In this document: positions 50,006-58,079 of the stretch, one piece after another
Position numbering within the stretch: the first letter of the stretch is position 1
Layout: each line of letters begins with the position of its first letter
NCBI GenBank assembly: GCA_902774035.1
Contig: CACYHA010000005.1
Location: 1-64,000, forward strand
Length of the DNA stretch: 64,000 nt
Direction: 5' to 3'
Source: Oscillospiraceae bacterium
GTDB lineage: Bacteria; Bacillota; Clostridia; Oscillospirales; Acutalibacteraceae
The notes under the pieces: generated by a model
What the model was told of the DNA's origin: nothing
The model's input: the letters and a program-made list of their open reading frames with translations, nothing else
Databases searched by the model: none
Translations under genes and position numbers: made by a program

Positions 50006-51577
50006 TTAATAGTTGTCGGGCAGGTCGTTTTCCAGAAGAATGACCTTCTTTTTGTCGCCCGTGTTCAGCGCATAGACGCGCGTGAGCGCTTCCTCGATGG
50101 AATCCGCAACGAAGATCTTCGCCTCGTCGAAGCCCGCGTCCAGCAGACCCGCCTTGATCGGCACGGCCTGCCGCTGGCCGACCAGCGCAACGAAGTCGCA
50201 GACCGCGGCGGCGTTCGCGCCGAACTCACGGTTCAGCGTCTCCTGCTGCTCGCCGAGCTCGACCATGCCGGGCGTGACAAGGATCCGGTAGCCGTCAAAC
50301 AGGGCGAAGGTCTCCAGCGCGGCCTTTGTGCCGCTGGGGTTGGAGTTGTAGGCGTCGTCGATGATCGTCGCGCCGTTCTTTTCGCTGAGCTCCAGGCGGT
50401 GCGGCACGCCCTCCAGCTTGCGCACCTGCCCCTTCAGGTCGCGCAGCGGGATGCCGAGCTTGTTGCTGACGGCGATGGCGCCGGTGATGTTCAGCACATT
50501 GTGGCGGCCGAGCAGCCGGGTGGAAAAGCGTTCGCTTTCGCCGTTCGGCGCGGTCACGGTGAACGCCGTGCCCCGGTCGGAGACCGAAACGTCGGTTGCG
50601 ACATAGTCGCCCTCGCCGCTGAGAGAATAGGCGATGAAGGGACGTTCGCAGCCGTGCTCGCGGATGTTTTCGTCGTCGCCGTTGAGAAAGAGCATCCCGT
50701 CCGCCGGCAGAGCGTCCGCCAGCTCAAACTTTGTTTTTTTCACCGCATCCAGCGTTTTGAAGGACTCCAGATGCTGGGGGCCGATGGAGGTGATGACGCC
50801 GTGCTGCGGATGTACGATGTTGCACAGCTCCTTGATGTCGCCGACCCACTTTGCGCCCATTTCGCAGATGAAGATCTCGTGGGTGGCGCGCAGCGAGCCG
50901 CGGATGGTTTTGACCACGCCCATCGGGGTATTGTAGCTTTCCGGCGTCATGAGTACATTGAATTTTGCGCGCAAAAGGGTGTTCAGAAAGTATTTTACGC
51001 TCGTTTTGCCGTAGCTGCCGGTGATGCCGATGATTGTCAGATTGTCGCAGGCGGCAAGCAGGCGTTTCGCGTCGCGGGTATAGTAGGCGTTGACGGAAAG
51101 CTCCACGGGCTTGTTGATGAGATTCGCCAGCAGCACCATGAACTCGCTGATGAAATAGAGACCCAGCAGGAAGATCAGAGCGATCGTCTCGTGGTGGTCC
51201 GGAATGAAGACCGCGGCGGAGACGATGATGACAGCCGCCGTGAGCACGGCGATCGTGACGAACATACGCTTGACGCGCGGCGTATAGACCAGCGGCTTTT
51301 TGCCCTTGCGCGGCCACTCAAACGGAATGGCAATGAGCAGCAGCAAAAAGCAGAGGAACAGTTTGATGTTCACATTGAACGGGATCAGCGCGATGACGAG
51401 CATCAGAACCGCCATCATATTGTGCGGCAAAAAGCGGCCGAAATTCTGGCGCAGCCATTTGAAGTGCGTGTCAAAGCGATAGGAGTTGAGCTGGAAAAAG
51501 TGCATGGAGTCCAGAATGGATAGCATATAGACCACGCCGAAGGTGATGACACACAGCAGATAAAGCGAAAACGTCAT
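50006..51577 (-). CDS. murF: membrane-tethered MurF-type UDP-MurNAc-tripeptide D-Ala-D-Ala ligase
   Basis: 523 residues. About 165 N-terminal residues hold four to five membrane segments (about 2-21, 54-72, 72-88, 107-128 and 134-154), absent from classical MurF. The Mur ligase core follows: GITGSYGKTSVKYFL (P-loop, about 184-198), EMGAKWVGDIKEL, LLGRHNVLNITGAIAV and DDAYNSNPSGTKAAL. The MGA and DAYNSNP motifs point to MurF, and ddl next door makes its dipeptide substrate. The anchor would place the step at the membrane, close to MraY. It starts 13 bases after the hydrolase stop. Confidence 0.9.
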   Translation of the reverse strand: MTFSLYLLCVITFGVVYMLSILDSMHFFQLNSYRFDTHFKWLRQNFGRFLPHNMMAVLMLVIALIPFNVNIKLFLCFLLLLIAIPFEWPRKGKKPLVYTPRVKRMFVTIAVLTAAVIIVSAAVFIPDHHETIALIFLLGLYFISEFMVLLANLINKPVELSVNAYYTRDAKRLLAACDNLTIIGITGSYGKTSVKYFLNTLLRAKFNVLMTPESYNTPMGVVKTIRGSLRATHEIFICEMGAKWVGDIKELCNIVHPQHGVITSIGPQHLESFKTLDAVKKTKFELADALPADGMLFLNGDDENIREHGCERPFIAYSLSGEGDYVATDVSVSDRGTAFTVTAPNGESERFSTRLLGRHNVLNITGAIAVSNKLGIPLRDLKGQVRKLEGVPHRLELSEKNGATIIDDAYNSNPSGTKAALETFALFDGYRILVTPGMVELGEQQETLNREFGANAAAVCDFVALVGQRQAVPIKAGLLDAGFDEAKIFVADSIEEALTRVYALNTGDKKKVILLENDLPDNY

Positions 51578-51590
51578 AAAGCTTTCCCCC

Positions 51591-52358
51591 TCACGAAATG
51601 TTCATGAACGAAGCGATCACGCGCAAAAAGCGCTGCGGCTGTTCCAAAAACGAAAAGTGACCGGCGCCCTCAAAGGTGACAAGCGCGCTTTCCGGCATCA
51701 GCTTTTCCATCGTCTGTCCGTCGGAGAGCGGCGTGGCGGTGTCGGCTGTGCCCCAGATCAGCAGCGCGGGACATTTCACGCACGGCATCAGGTCGCACAG
51801 ATCCTCGTTGACCACCTTGACCAGCGTTTCACGCATCACCGGCGAGGCGGCGTTGTAATCCGCCGAACCGTTGCGGCGGCGCATGGACTCCATCAGATGC
51901 GGAAAGACCTTTTCCATTTTATCCTTGGAGACCACGTGCTTGACGGCGCTGTAGACGCCCTCCTTGGCGCGGCGCAGCGCCGTTTTTTCGGGCTTGACCC
52001 CGGCGGAATCCACAAGGATGACCTTTTCCACCGTGAACGGCAGCGCGCGCGCACACAGCTTGATGATGACGCGGCCGCCGAAGGAATGGCCCAGCAGGGT
52101 GATGCTGTCAAATTCGTAGTCCTTCAAAAAGTCCAGGACAAAATCCACATAGGCGTCCACGTCCCAGGCCTCGGGCGGCTCCTGACTCTGTCCGTGGCCG
52201 GGCAGGTCGAGCGCGAGGACCCTGTATTTTTGAGAGAGCAGCGCGATCGTATCGGCAAACAGGTCGATGTTTGCGCCCCAGCCGTGCAGCAGCAGAACAA
52301 GCTCACCCTCACCCTCGCAGATATAATTGATTCTCAGACCGTTGAGTTCTTTTGTCAA
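51591..52358 (-). CDS. alpha/beta hydrolase upstream of murF-ddl
   Basis: 255 residues, cytoplasmic. LLLHGWGANIDLF (about 21-33) is the oxyanion loop, LDLPGHGQS follows, GHSFGGRV (nucleophile Ser 92) is the elbow, and the acid and base lie in WGTADTATP and GAGHFSFLEQP. It resembles general haloperoxidase/esterase-type hydrolases. The start is TTG at 52358 with CAGGGGGAA upstream. As first gene of an operon with murF and ddl it may act on a wall-related ester or amide, which is inference from context only. Confidence 0.87.
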   Translation of the reverse strand: MTKELNGLRINYICEGEGELVLLLHGWGANIDLFADTIALLSQKYRVLALDLPGHGQSQEPPEAWDVDAYVDFVLDFLKDYEFDSITLLGHSFGGRVIIKLCARALPFTVEKVILVDSAGVKPEKTALRRAKEGVYSAVKHVVSKDKMEKVFPHLMESMRRRNGSADYNAASPVMRETLVKVVNEDLCDLMPCVKCPALLIWGTADTATPLSDGQTMEKLMPESALVTFEGAGHFSFLEQPQRFLRVIASFMNIS

Positions 52359-52412
52359 GAAAGGTTCCCCCTGAAATTAGATTTTCACTGATATTTACGC
52401 ATAACTATGTGT

Positions 52413-52441
52413 AGTATAGCACATACTGAAAATAATTTCCA
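52413..52441 (-). promoter_or_regulatory. promoter of the hydrolase-murF-ddl operon and adjacent inverted repeat
   Basis: Minus strand: TGGAAA (52436-52441), 17-base spacer, TATACT (52413-52418). TATGTG/CACATA arms spaced by 8 bases overlap the -10 and could be an operator. Confidence 0.5.
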
Positions 52442-52495
52442 CCACATTGGAACAATTTTTCAAAAAACAACCTATTTTTTTCAGGAGGTACCCCT

Positions 52496-53032
52496 ATGGA
52501 ACTCAGAGGAAGCAAAACCGAACTTCATCTGCTCGCCGCCTTTGCCGGAGAATGTCAGGCCAGAAGCAAGTATGATTTTTTTGCGGAAAAGGCGAAGCAG
52601 GACGGCTATGAGGAGATTTCCGGCATTTTCAAAAAGACGGCCGACAACGAAAAAGAGCACGCCGCGCTCTGGTGGCGGCTGCTTTCCGGCGGCGCGGGCG
52701 AAACGAAGGACAATTTGCAGAACGCCTGCGGCGGCGAACACCACGAATGGACCAAAATGTATCCCGAATTCGCCGGTGACGCCCGGGACGAGGGCTTTGA
52801 GAGCATCGCGGTGCTGTTTGAGGAGGCCGCGCGGGTGGAGCAGAGCCACGAGGCGCGGTTCCAGGCGCTGTTCGACGCCCTGGAAGCGCAGCAGGTGTTT
52901 TCCAGGCCGCAGGCCGAAACCTGGGTCTGCACGAGCTGCGGCCACGAGCACTACGGCAACGAGGCGCCGTCCGTCTGCCCGCTTTGCGGAAAAGCGCAGG
53001 CGTATTTTGCGATCAAAGTCGTGAATCAGTAG
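52496..53032 (+). CDS. rubrerythrin
   Basis: 178 residues. The ferritin-like di-iron domain (1-140) has the ligands in AAFAGECQARSKYDFFA, DNEKEHA, and EEAARVEQSHEARF. A rubredoxin-like domain closes the chain (CTSCGHEHYG...CPLCGKAQAYF). It reduces hydrogen peroxide with electrons from NAD(P)H in anaerobes. TCAGGAGG lies before the ATG. The order of domains is normal. The upstream region is shared with the divergent hydrolase operon; no strong plus-strand promoter could be fixed. No PerR box was recognised. Confidence 0.95.
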   Translation: MELRGSKTELHLLAAFAGECQARSKYDFFAEKAKQDGYEEISGIFKKTADNEKEHAALWWRLLSGGAGETKDNLQNACGGEHHEWTKMYPEFAGDARDEGFESIAVLFEEAARVEQSHEARFQALFDALEAQQVFSRPQAETWVCTSCGHEHYGNEAPSVCPLCGKAQAYFAIKVVNQ

Positions 53033-53142
53033 TCGGCGGCCGGCATTCATTTTCCCCCACCTCATCCACCGCAAGCGGTCCCCCTTCTCCGCCGGCGGGG
53101 AAAGCTCCGGCGGTTTCCATTCATTTTTATAAAAAAGCGAAC

Positions 53143-53185
53143 GTGCAAAGCCCTCTCCGGCGCCAACGGGCGGCTGAGGAGGGCT
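53143..53185 (+). terminator. hairpin after rubrerythrin
   Basis: AAGCCCTC and GAGGGCTT arms enclose a GGCGCC-rich loop, followed by a pyrimidine run. Another GC hairpin-rich stretch (CCGC-AAGC-GGTC and CGCCGGCGGGG) lies at 53065-53110. Both resemble the dispersed intergenic hairpins common in Ruminococcaceae-type genomes. Confidence 0.5.
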
Positions 53186-53244
53186 TCCTTCTTTCGTGCG
53201 AACGGTTGTTGCACTTTTCACAAAAAACAGGAAGAGAATTGTAC

Positions 53245-53273
53245 TTGCAAAGCGGCGAAAAACGTAGTATAAT
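53245..53273 (+). promoter_or_regulatory. sigma-A promoter of the secreted hydrolase-like gene
   Basis: TTGCAA (53245-53250), 17-base spacer, TATAAT (53268-53273). Confidence 0.7.
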
Positions 53274-53326
53274 AATTATATTAAAATGTATTAATGTTTC
53301 ATGAAACCGAAAAGGAGTACATAATC

Positions 53327-54916
53327 ATGAAGAAACTGTCAAAAGTCCTGGCGCTGCTGCTGAGCGCGCTGGTGCTGCTTTCCCTTGTGACACCGACGTT
53401 TGCCGAAGAACGCTCCGGCCGCAATGTCCCGAATATCCACATCCGCGGCATGGCGGGTGACATCGTCAACGCTGAAGGCGAAGAGATCGACAACCGCGCC
53501 TTCCCCGAAGGCGGCCTCGCGGGCATGGTCAAAGACTGTATGCCCTCGTTTTTGAACGCGCTGAAGGAGGACACCGACGAAGCGTGGGACGCTTACCGCG
53601 CAAAGCTGTTCCCGGCAGTGAAAGGCTGCTTCGGCCCCATGTGGCTCGACAAGAACGGCGAAGCCTCCGACGGCTCCTATCAGCGTTTCAACTGGCGGCG
53701 CGAACCCGTGACCGACAACCGCGGCCCGGACGGCTACGGCTTTGACAGCTATCCGATGGTCTGCGACTGGCGGCTCGATCCCTTTGTCAACGCCGACGAA
53801 CTGAACGACTACATTCAGGAGATCAAGCGCGTGACCGGCAGCGACAAGGTCAACATCGACGCCCGCTGCGAGGGCGCGAACATTCTTGCGGCCTATCTTG
53901 CGAAATACGGCTATGAAGATCTGCACTGCATCCAGTTCTATTCCCCCACCCTTTACGGCGCCGAGCTTGCGGACGGCCTGTTCAGCGGCAACATCCACAT
54001 TGACGGCGACGCGCTGGCGCGCTACAAGGACGTCAAATTCAAAATCGAAGACGAGTTGACGAATGAACTGGTGAACGCCATTCTGGAGTTCGCAGGCGAC
54101 ACCCTGCTGCTGGACGTCACGGCCTTTTCTCTGGATCTTCTGTTCATGAAGCTCTATGGCGAAGTCATCGCGCCGCTGGTGCGCGAGACCTACGGCACAT
54201 TTCCGGGCTTCTGGGCCATGGTGTCGAAAAAGAACTACTCCGCCGCGCGCAAAGGCATCTTCAAGGGCTGTGAGGACGAATATGCCGGTCTGATCGAAAA
54301 AGTCGAACACTACAACAAAGACGTGCGCCAGCATCTGGACGAACTGCTTCTCGGCGCAAAGAAAGCGGGCGTTCCGGTCGCCGTGTTCTGCTATTACGGC
54401 GACTATCAGGTTCCGCCGATCACCGAAAACGCCAATGAGCTCAGCGACAACACCATCATTCTCAAGAACACCTCTCTCGGCGCGACCACGGCGAAATACG
54501 GAAAAACGCTTTCTGCCAAACAACTCAAAAAAGCAGCGGAAAACGGCACAGACAAATATATCTCCCCGGACAAGATGGTGGACGCCTCCACCTGTCTGTT
54601 CCCCGACACGACATGGTTCATCTGGGATTGCCCGCACGAGCTCTTCCCGGATTACATCTTTGACCGGCTGGCGGAATTCTATTATGCCGACGGAGACATG
54701 ACCGTGTTCAGCAATCCCGATTTCCCGCAATACCTGATCGCGCATACCGATCCGGAGGATTCCGACGTCGGCTATCTGGAACCGATGACGGACGAAAACG
54801 CCCCGACGATCAACGCGCCGTCGCGCAACATCCGCACCGTGGACTGGAAGGATATGATCTTCCGTCTGCTGAAAGCGATCTGGGCGTTCTTCACAAACTG
54901 GCTGAAAAACCGGTAA
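53327..54916 (+). CDS. secreted LCAT/PGAP1-like alpha/beta-hydrolase-fold protein with Cys at the nucleophile elbow
   Basis: 529 residues with a signal peptide (about 1-25, TPTFAEE). YDWRLDP-type sequence (VCDWRLDPFVNADELNDYI, about 143-161) then KVNIDARCEGANILAAYLAKYG look like the strand-elbow-helix of LCAT/PGAP1-type lipases. The GxSxG Ser is replaced by Cys 181 (RCEG). A late His 437 in DCPHELFPDYIF fits the base of a triad. The C-terminus has an amphipathic aromatic helix (MIFRLLKAIWAFFTNWL). Fold assignment is by pattern and moderately sure; activity is not. GGAG lies before the ATG at 53327. Monocistronic. Confidence 0.65.
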   Translation: MKKLSKVLALLLSALVLLSLVTPTFAEERSGRNVPNIHIRGMAGDIVNAEGEEIDNRAFPEGGLAGMVKDCMPSFLNALKEDTDEAWDAYRAKLFPAVKGCFGPMWLDKNGEASDGSYQRFNWRREPVTDNRGPDGYGFDSYPMVCDWRLDPFVNADELNDYIQEIKRVTGSDKVNIDARCEGANILAAYLAKYGYEDLHCIQFYSPTLYGAELADGLFSGNIHIDGDALARYKDVKFKIEDELTNELVNAILEFAGDTLLLDVTAFSLDLLFMKLYGEVIAPLVRETYGTFPGFWAMVSKKNYSAARKGIFKGCEDEYAGLIEKVEHYNKDVRQHLDELLLGAKKAGVPVAVFCYYGDYQVPPITENANELSDNTIILKNTSLGATTAKYGKTLSAKQLKKAAENGTDKYISPDKMVDASTCLFPDTTWFIWDCPHELFPDYIFDRLAEFYYADGDMTVFSNPDFPQYLIAHTDPEDSDVGYLEPMTDENAPTINAPSRNIRTVDWKDMIFRLLKAIWAFFTNWLKNR

Positions 54917-55020
54917 ACCATTCGCGGGCAGATCCGTCAAGCGCAGCAAGGGCCGGAGAACCGGCTCGCTTGCGGAGCTGAAAGTCCCAGCATTTCAAGC
55001 AACCAAAACAACAGCGAAAA

Positions 55021-55066
55021 GGACGCTTTCCGGGGGATCTCTCGGAAAGTGTCCCTTTTTGTTTTT
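55021..55066 (+). terminator. terminator of the secreted hydrolase-like gene
   Basis: GGACGCTTTCC (55021-55031) pairs with GGAAAGTGTCC (55044-55054), then a T-run. A second hairpin, TTTTTGAAA/TTTCAAAAA, follows at 55062-55085. Confidence 0.8.
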
Positions 55067-55094
55067 GAAAGACACTTTTCAAAAAGCTCTTTTC

Positions 55095-55234
55095 GCGCAG
55101 CCTTCGCTGCGCCGAGGGCGGCGGCGGGCTCCCTCGTGCAGCCGCACGAGGGAGCTGTGCGCGAAAGCGCACAGCGCCGCGCGGCCGGGGCTGCGCGGGC
55201 CCGCCGCCGCGTTTCGCACGGCGCAGCCGTGCGA
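55095..55234 (+). repeat. multi-hairpin intergenic element, copy D
   Basis: Entry hairpin GCGCAGC-CTTC-GCTGCGC (55095-55112). Closing stem of 12 pairs, GCGGCGGCGGGC (55118-55129) with 55199-55210. Inside: CTCCCTCGTGC-AGCC-GCACGAGGGAG (55129-55154), GCTGTGCGC-GAAA-GCGCACAGC (55154-55175) and CCGCGCGGCC with GGCTGCGCGG (55177-55198, one G-U). Exit hairpin TCGCACGGC with GCCGTGCGA (55214-55234). It fills most of the 478-base gap between tandem genes, after a terminator. Confidence 0.85.
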
Positions 55235-55331
55235 GAAAACAAGCTGCGCTGCCGCTTTGTTTTGCAGCTCGCTCCGTTACACGCCGCATCCCGGAAAATC
55301 GCGACGACGTGCAGTTTTTTCCGAACCCGGC

Positions 55332-55360
55332 TTGACGGTTCGCGGGAAATATTGTAAAAT
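55332..55360 (+). promoter_or_regulatory. sigma-A promoter of the propeller-like protein and esterase operon
   Basis: TTGACG (55332-55337), 17-base spacer, TAAAAT (55355-55360). Confidence 0.65.
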
Positions 55361-55394
55361 AGAGATGCAATCACACAAAGAGGAGTTTTAGAAC

Positions 55395-56069
55395 ATGGAG
55401 AATGTGTTTTCCGGTGAGATCCTGAACATCACACCGTTCAAAAAAGGCTTTGTTTTCGCGGCGAAGAAGCCGACGTCCGACGGCAGGCTCGTTGCGCAGT
55501 TTTACGGTTATGACGCGGTGAACGACAAATTCGTCCATATCAAAAAGAGCGTCTATCTCAAGGTCAAGTTCGGTTTTGAGTTTGAGGACATCGCCGCCCA
55601 GCTCGGCGACTATGTCTCCTGCGACGTGGGCGTGCTCGGCGACGGAAAGATCATGGCGATCTTCCCGAACGGCGAATACAACATCTTCAACACCGACGGT
55701 TCGCTGAATGTCTCGTCGCTTTTGACCTACCACGGCTCCCCCGTCTGCGACATCGCCGCGGATGGCGCCTACATCTGGTGCGTGGTGCCGAACGAAAACT
55801 GCGTGGTGAAATACGCTCCGCGTGAAGGCCGCATTCTGCTGCGCGTCGGCGGCGGAGAAACCACGGCGTTTGAGCACCCCTGCGCCCTGACGCTGATCGG
55901 CAACACGCTGTACATCTGCAACCAGGGTTCCTACAAGGTGCGCACACTGAACATTCAGACCAACACCGTGCGCGATTACCGCGTGTTTGACGAAAAGGTC
56001 TATAAATATCTCAACATCGGCGCAAAAGAATTCGTCTGGCTCAAGTCCGGTCTCTATGAATTAGACTGA
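55395..56069 (+). CDS. uncharacterised protein, beta-propeller-like
   Basis: 224 residues, no signal peptide or membrane segment. The sequence is almost all short beta strands with turns and repeats a loose pattern (GKIMAIFPNGEYNIFNTDG, DGAYIWCVVPNENCVVKYAP and GNTLYICNQGSYKVRTLNIQ), as in NHL/YVTN-type propellers, but only about four blades would fit. I do not recognise the family. GAGGAG lies 8 bases before the ATG. The esterase gene follows after 13 bases, so the two share a message. Confidence 0.7.
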   Translation: MENVFSGEILNITPFKKGFVFAAKKPTSDGRLVAQFYGYDAVNDKFVHIKKSVYLKVKFGFEFEDIAAQLGDYVSCDVGVLGDGKIMAIFPNGEYNIFNTDGSLNVSSLLTYHGSPVCDIAADGAYIWCVVPNENCVVKYAPREGRILLRVGGGETTAFEHPCALTLIGNTLYICNQGSYKVRTLNIQTNTVRDYRVFDEKVYKYLNIGAKEFVWLKSGLYELD

Positions 56070-56082
56070 GGAGGTCGTTCCC

Positions 56083-57942
56083 ATGAAGTTTAAAAAAGCG
56101 TTTCTTGTGTTTTTCGTGCTGTTCGCCGTGTTCTTTGCCGTGCTGCTGGAGCTCGGCAAAAACACCCTGTTCGGCTGGTTCCTCGGGCTTTTGCTGTTCG
56201 CGCTGTTTCTTGTGCTGCACGGCAAATCACTTGTGCAAAAGAAATGGCCGCTGCGTCTGCTGAGCTGGGTGCTGTTCACTGTGCTGCTCGCCTGCGCGTT
56301 CAAGCTCAGCGCACCGCCGGAAAAACAGGTCCCGGCCGTTGATGTGAGGCATCCCGCGCAGACTGAGATCGTTTCCGTTGCGCAGGGACAGGTGCGCGGT
56401 GTGAAAACCAGAGACGAAAGCGTGGAGGTCTTTGCCGGCATCCCCTATGCGAAGCCTCCGGTGGGCGAGCTGCGCTGGAAAGCGCCCCAGCCCGCAGAAG
56501 CCTGGAGCGACGTACGCGAATGCGACACCTTCGCCCCCATGAGTATGCAGACGCGCAACCACCCGATCTATGACACCCTCATGCAGCTTGTGGGCTTCCA
56601 TCGCTTTGCGATCACGCCCAAAGACAATTACGTCGGCGCCATGAGCGAAGATTCCCTGTATCTGAACATCTGGCGGCCTGCAAAAACTGACGAAAAAACG
56701 CCGGTGCTGTTCTTCATTCACGGCGGCTCCCTGACCAGCGGCCAGACCGATTATTCCGAATACAACGGCGAAGCCCTCGCCCAAAAGGGGATCATCGTCG
56801 TCAACTGCGCCTACCGTCTGGGCGTGTTCGGTTATTACGCCAACGAGGAGCTCCAGTTGGAGGACGAGCACGGCACCACCGGCAACTACGGCCTGCTGGA
56901 TCAGATCGCAGCCCTGCAGTGGGTGCATGACAACATTGCGGCCTTCGGCGGCGACCCGGACAACATCACCGTGGCCGGGGAATCCGCAGGCTCTTCCAGC
57001 GTGAACGCCGTTTGCGTTTCTCCGCTGGCGAAGGGACTGTTCAAACGCGCCATTGCCGAAAGCAGCGGCATTTCCGGCCGGGCGCCGTACCACACCTTCC
57101 GCAGCCTGCCCGAAGCTTTGAAAACGGGCAAAAGCATTCAGGAGGAGTTCGGCGCCGCAAACATCGACGAGCTGCGCAAGGTGCCTGCGGAAGAGCTTGT
57201 GAAGACCAAATTCAACAACAGCGCCATGTGCGCGGACGGTTACGCGATCGTCGAGCAGCCCTACTACACCTATCTGAAAAAGGAAAACAACGAGGAAGCG
57301 CTGCTGAACGGCTTCAACGCCCACGAGTGCGATGTGTTCACCTTTATGCAGAAGGTCGGCGCCGACAATTATGAGGAGGCGATCTCCGAGGTTTGCGGCT
57401 CCCACGCCGCAGAGGTCGCAAAGCTCTATCCGCCCGAAGCGCAGCCGAAAGCCTATTCTCTCGCCCTTGTGGAAGCCGGCGGCGACGCCAAGGGCAGCTT
57501 CAACAAGGTCGTTTCCGCCGCCTGGTTCAGCTACAGCCACTATGTCTGGTCCAACGCCGTCGCGGACGAATCAAAGCCCGTGTATCTCTACTATTTCACA
57601 AAGGACAACGGCAGCCTCGGCAGCAACCATGCCGGCGAACTGCCTTACGCCTACGGCAACCTGCGCTTCCACAGCAGGCTCTATGACGACACGGACTTTG
57701 CCCTTTCCGAAACGATGCAGAACTACTGGGTGAACTTTGTGAAGACCGGCGACCCCAACGGCGAAGGACTGCCGGAATGGCCGCGGTTCAACGAAGACCG
57801 CACCAAGGCGATGGAACTCGGCGCAGACGTCGCCGTCACCGATCTGCCCGACCGGGCGCTGTTCGGGATCCTGGATCTCTATCAGGAGGAGGAACTGGAA
57901 AAGCGCATAAAAACCGCAGCAGAGGTAATCCCTGAAAACTGA
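56083..57942 (+). CDS. type B carboxylesterase with N-terminal membrane anchor
   Basis: 619 residues. Three membrane segments in the first 80 residues (about 5-22, 28-46 and 56-74) place the catalytic domain outside. FAGIPYAKPPVGELRWKAPQ, SEDSLYLNIWRP, FFIHGGSLTSGQ (oxyanion hole) and AGESAGSSSVNA (nucleophile Ser 301) are type B esterase marks, and the His is probably in GSNHAGELPYAYG. Substrate unknown. GAGGAGG precedes the ATG. It differs in anchoring from the relative at 14175, which is a lipoprotein with a C-terminal segment. Confidence 0.9.
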   Translation: MKFKKAFLVFFVLFAVFFAVLLELGKNTLFGWFLGLLLFALFLVLHGKSLVQKKWPLRLLSWVLFTVLLACAFKLSAPPEKQVPAVDVRHPAQTEIVSVAQGQVRGVKTRDESVEVFAGIPYAKPPVGELRWKAPQPAEAWSDVRECDTFAPMSMQTRNHPIYDTLMQLVGFHRFAITPKDNYVGAMSEDSLYLNIWRPAKTDEKTPVLFFIHGGSLTSGQTDYSEYNGEALAQKGIIVVNCAYRLGVFGYYANEELQLEDEHGTTGNYGLLDQIAALQWVHDNIAAFGGDPDNITVAGESAGSSSVNAVCVSPLAKGLFKRAIAESSGISGRAPYHTFRSLPEALKTGKSIQEEFGAANIDELRKVPAEELVKTKFNNSAMCADGYAIVEQPYYTYLKKENNEEALLNGFNAHECDVFTFMQKVGADNYEEAISEVCGSHAAEVAKLYPPEAQPKAYSLALVEAGGDAKGSFNKVVSAAWFSYSHYVWSNAVADESKPVYLYYFTKDNGSLGSNHAGELPYAYGNLRFHSRLYDDTDFALSETMQNYWVNFVKTGDPNGEGLPEWPRFNEDRTKAMELGADVAVTDLPDRALFGILDLYQEEELEKRIKTAAEVIPEN

Positions 57943-57964
57943 AAAACGGAATCTGACAACACAA

Positions 57965-57993
57965 AACCGGAAGGAGCCCCTTCCGGTTGTTTT
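57965..57993 (+). terminator. terminator of the esterase operon
   Basis: AACCGGAAGG (57965-57974) pairs with CCTTCCGGTT (57979-57988), then GTTTTT. Confidence 0.9.
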
Positions 57994-58049
57994 TATTGAC
58001 GGATGTTAAATGATTGCTGTCTATCTTCACAGCGCGGGCTTTTTACCTT

Positions 58050-58079
58050 TCCACTGTCCACTGTTCACTGCCCACTGTC
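58050..58079. repeat. heptamer tandem repeat at the kinase stop
   Basis: Four units of CACTGTC type with an exact 7-base period, ending at the stop codon of the minus-strand gene. Confidence 0.8.

Noticed and set aside
52400-52500. PerR or Rex operator before rubrerythrin
   Set aside because: Neither consensus is present; only a short TATGTG/CACATA inverted repeat is seen.
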